A program made the translations under genes and the position numbers. A DNA stretch of 64,000 nucleotides, taken from positions 894,298 to 958,297 of the forward strand of contig NZ_SJPM01000002.1 in assembly GCF_007859915.1 (NCBI RefSeq), read 5' to 3'. Shown in pieces: positions 63,881 through 64,000 of the stretch. The notes below the pieces were generated by a model. It saw only the letters and a program-made list of their open reading frames with translations, did no database searches and was not told the DNA's origin. Every line of letters starts with the position of its first letter. The first letter of the stretch is position 1. The stretch is from Neorhodopirellula pilleata. Lineage in GTDB: Bacteria > Planctomycetota > Planctomycetia > Pirellulales > Pirellulaceae.

Positions 63881-64000
63881 TATTCACCAAGGACGAAATC
63901 GGTTCTGCGTTTTGAGGTTTGGCCATTGCGAAACGCAGCGAAGCGGATTGCGAGTCTGATTTTGACCGACCGCGCACAACGCCCCCCTCCCCCAGAATCG

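Overview
The window looks like chromosomal DNA of a planctomycete of the Pirellulaceae (Rhodopirellula-like). This is inferred from gene content: PVC-type CxxCH proteins with propeller or HEAT domains, a DUF1080/PA14/multi-haem protein, a DUF1559 pilin-like protein, a CxPSR sulfatase, Ser/Thr kinases in which the DFG motif reads DWG or DLG, a PEP-CTERM protein beside an ECF-like sigma factor, and many intergenic palindromes. No rRNA, tRNA or CRISPR was recognised.

Layout. 1-5.9 kb: the 3' end of ftsK, then a two-gene unit for a secreted multi-haem protein and a secreted propeller protein. 5.8-11.2 kb is accessory: long palindromes, an alpha/beta hydrolase, a Uma2 gene broken by a palindrome, and a cassette array with five attC-like folded sites (8.0-10.1 kb) without a visible integrase, then a 149-bp tandem repeat. 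11.2-27.5 kb: galM, a sensor-type Ser/Thr kinase, a leftward six-gene run (cupin, AI-2E-family membrane protein, metallopeptidase, transglutaminase, GH13 enzyme, lipid kinase), a rightward unit of small membrane protein, double-KaiC ATPase and hybrid histidine kinase, and a BRCT/MerR/TPR protein. 27.7-39.2 kb: a large PVC-type cytochrome, EF-G, a purine nucleoside phosphorylase coupled to a GXGXG protein, a GT-C/TPR membrane protein coupled to a thioesterase, and a lipoprotein. 39.5-44.7 kb: a GntR-controlled ABC export operon. 45-53 kb: an alpha/beta hydrolase, moeA-mobA, a 1175-residue FAAL-ACP-oxoamine synthase fusion, a secreted protein and a Trm112-like protein. 53.1-64 kb is again accessory: hexamer repeats, gene remnants, a PEP-CTERM/sigma/kinase trio, a RAYT transposase with nearby REP-like duplication, a sulfatase, a DUF1559 protein and a glycosidase-like remnant at the edge.

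How genes work together. Many neighbours overlap by ATGA or 8 bp (GH13 enzyme/lipid kinase, membrane protein/metallopeptidase, phosphorylase/GXGXG, KaiC/kinase, regulator/ATPase/permease/partner, sigma/kinase, mobA/moeA), so translational coupling is the main organising principle. The most unusual element is the cassette array: its attC-like sites keep the same stem architecture and extrahelical-base positions although one site differs in sequence, and ORF-less 215-bp promoter-like cassettes alternate with ORF-bearing ones. The FAAL-ACP-oxoamine synthase fusion is the best candidate for undescribed chemistry.
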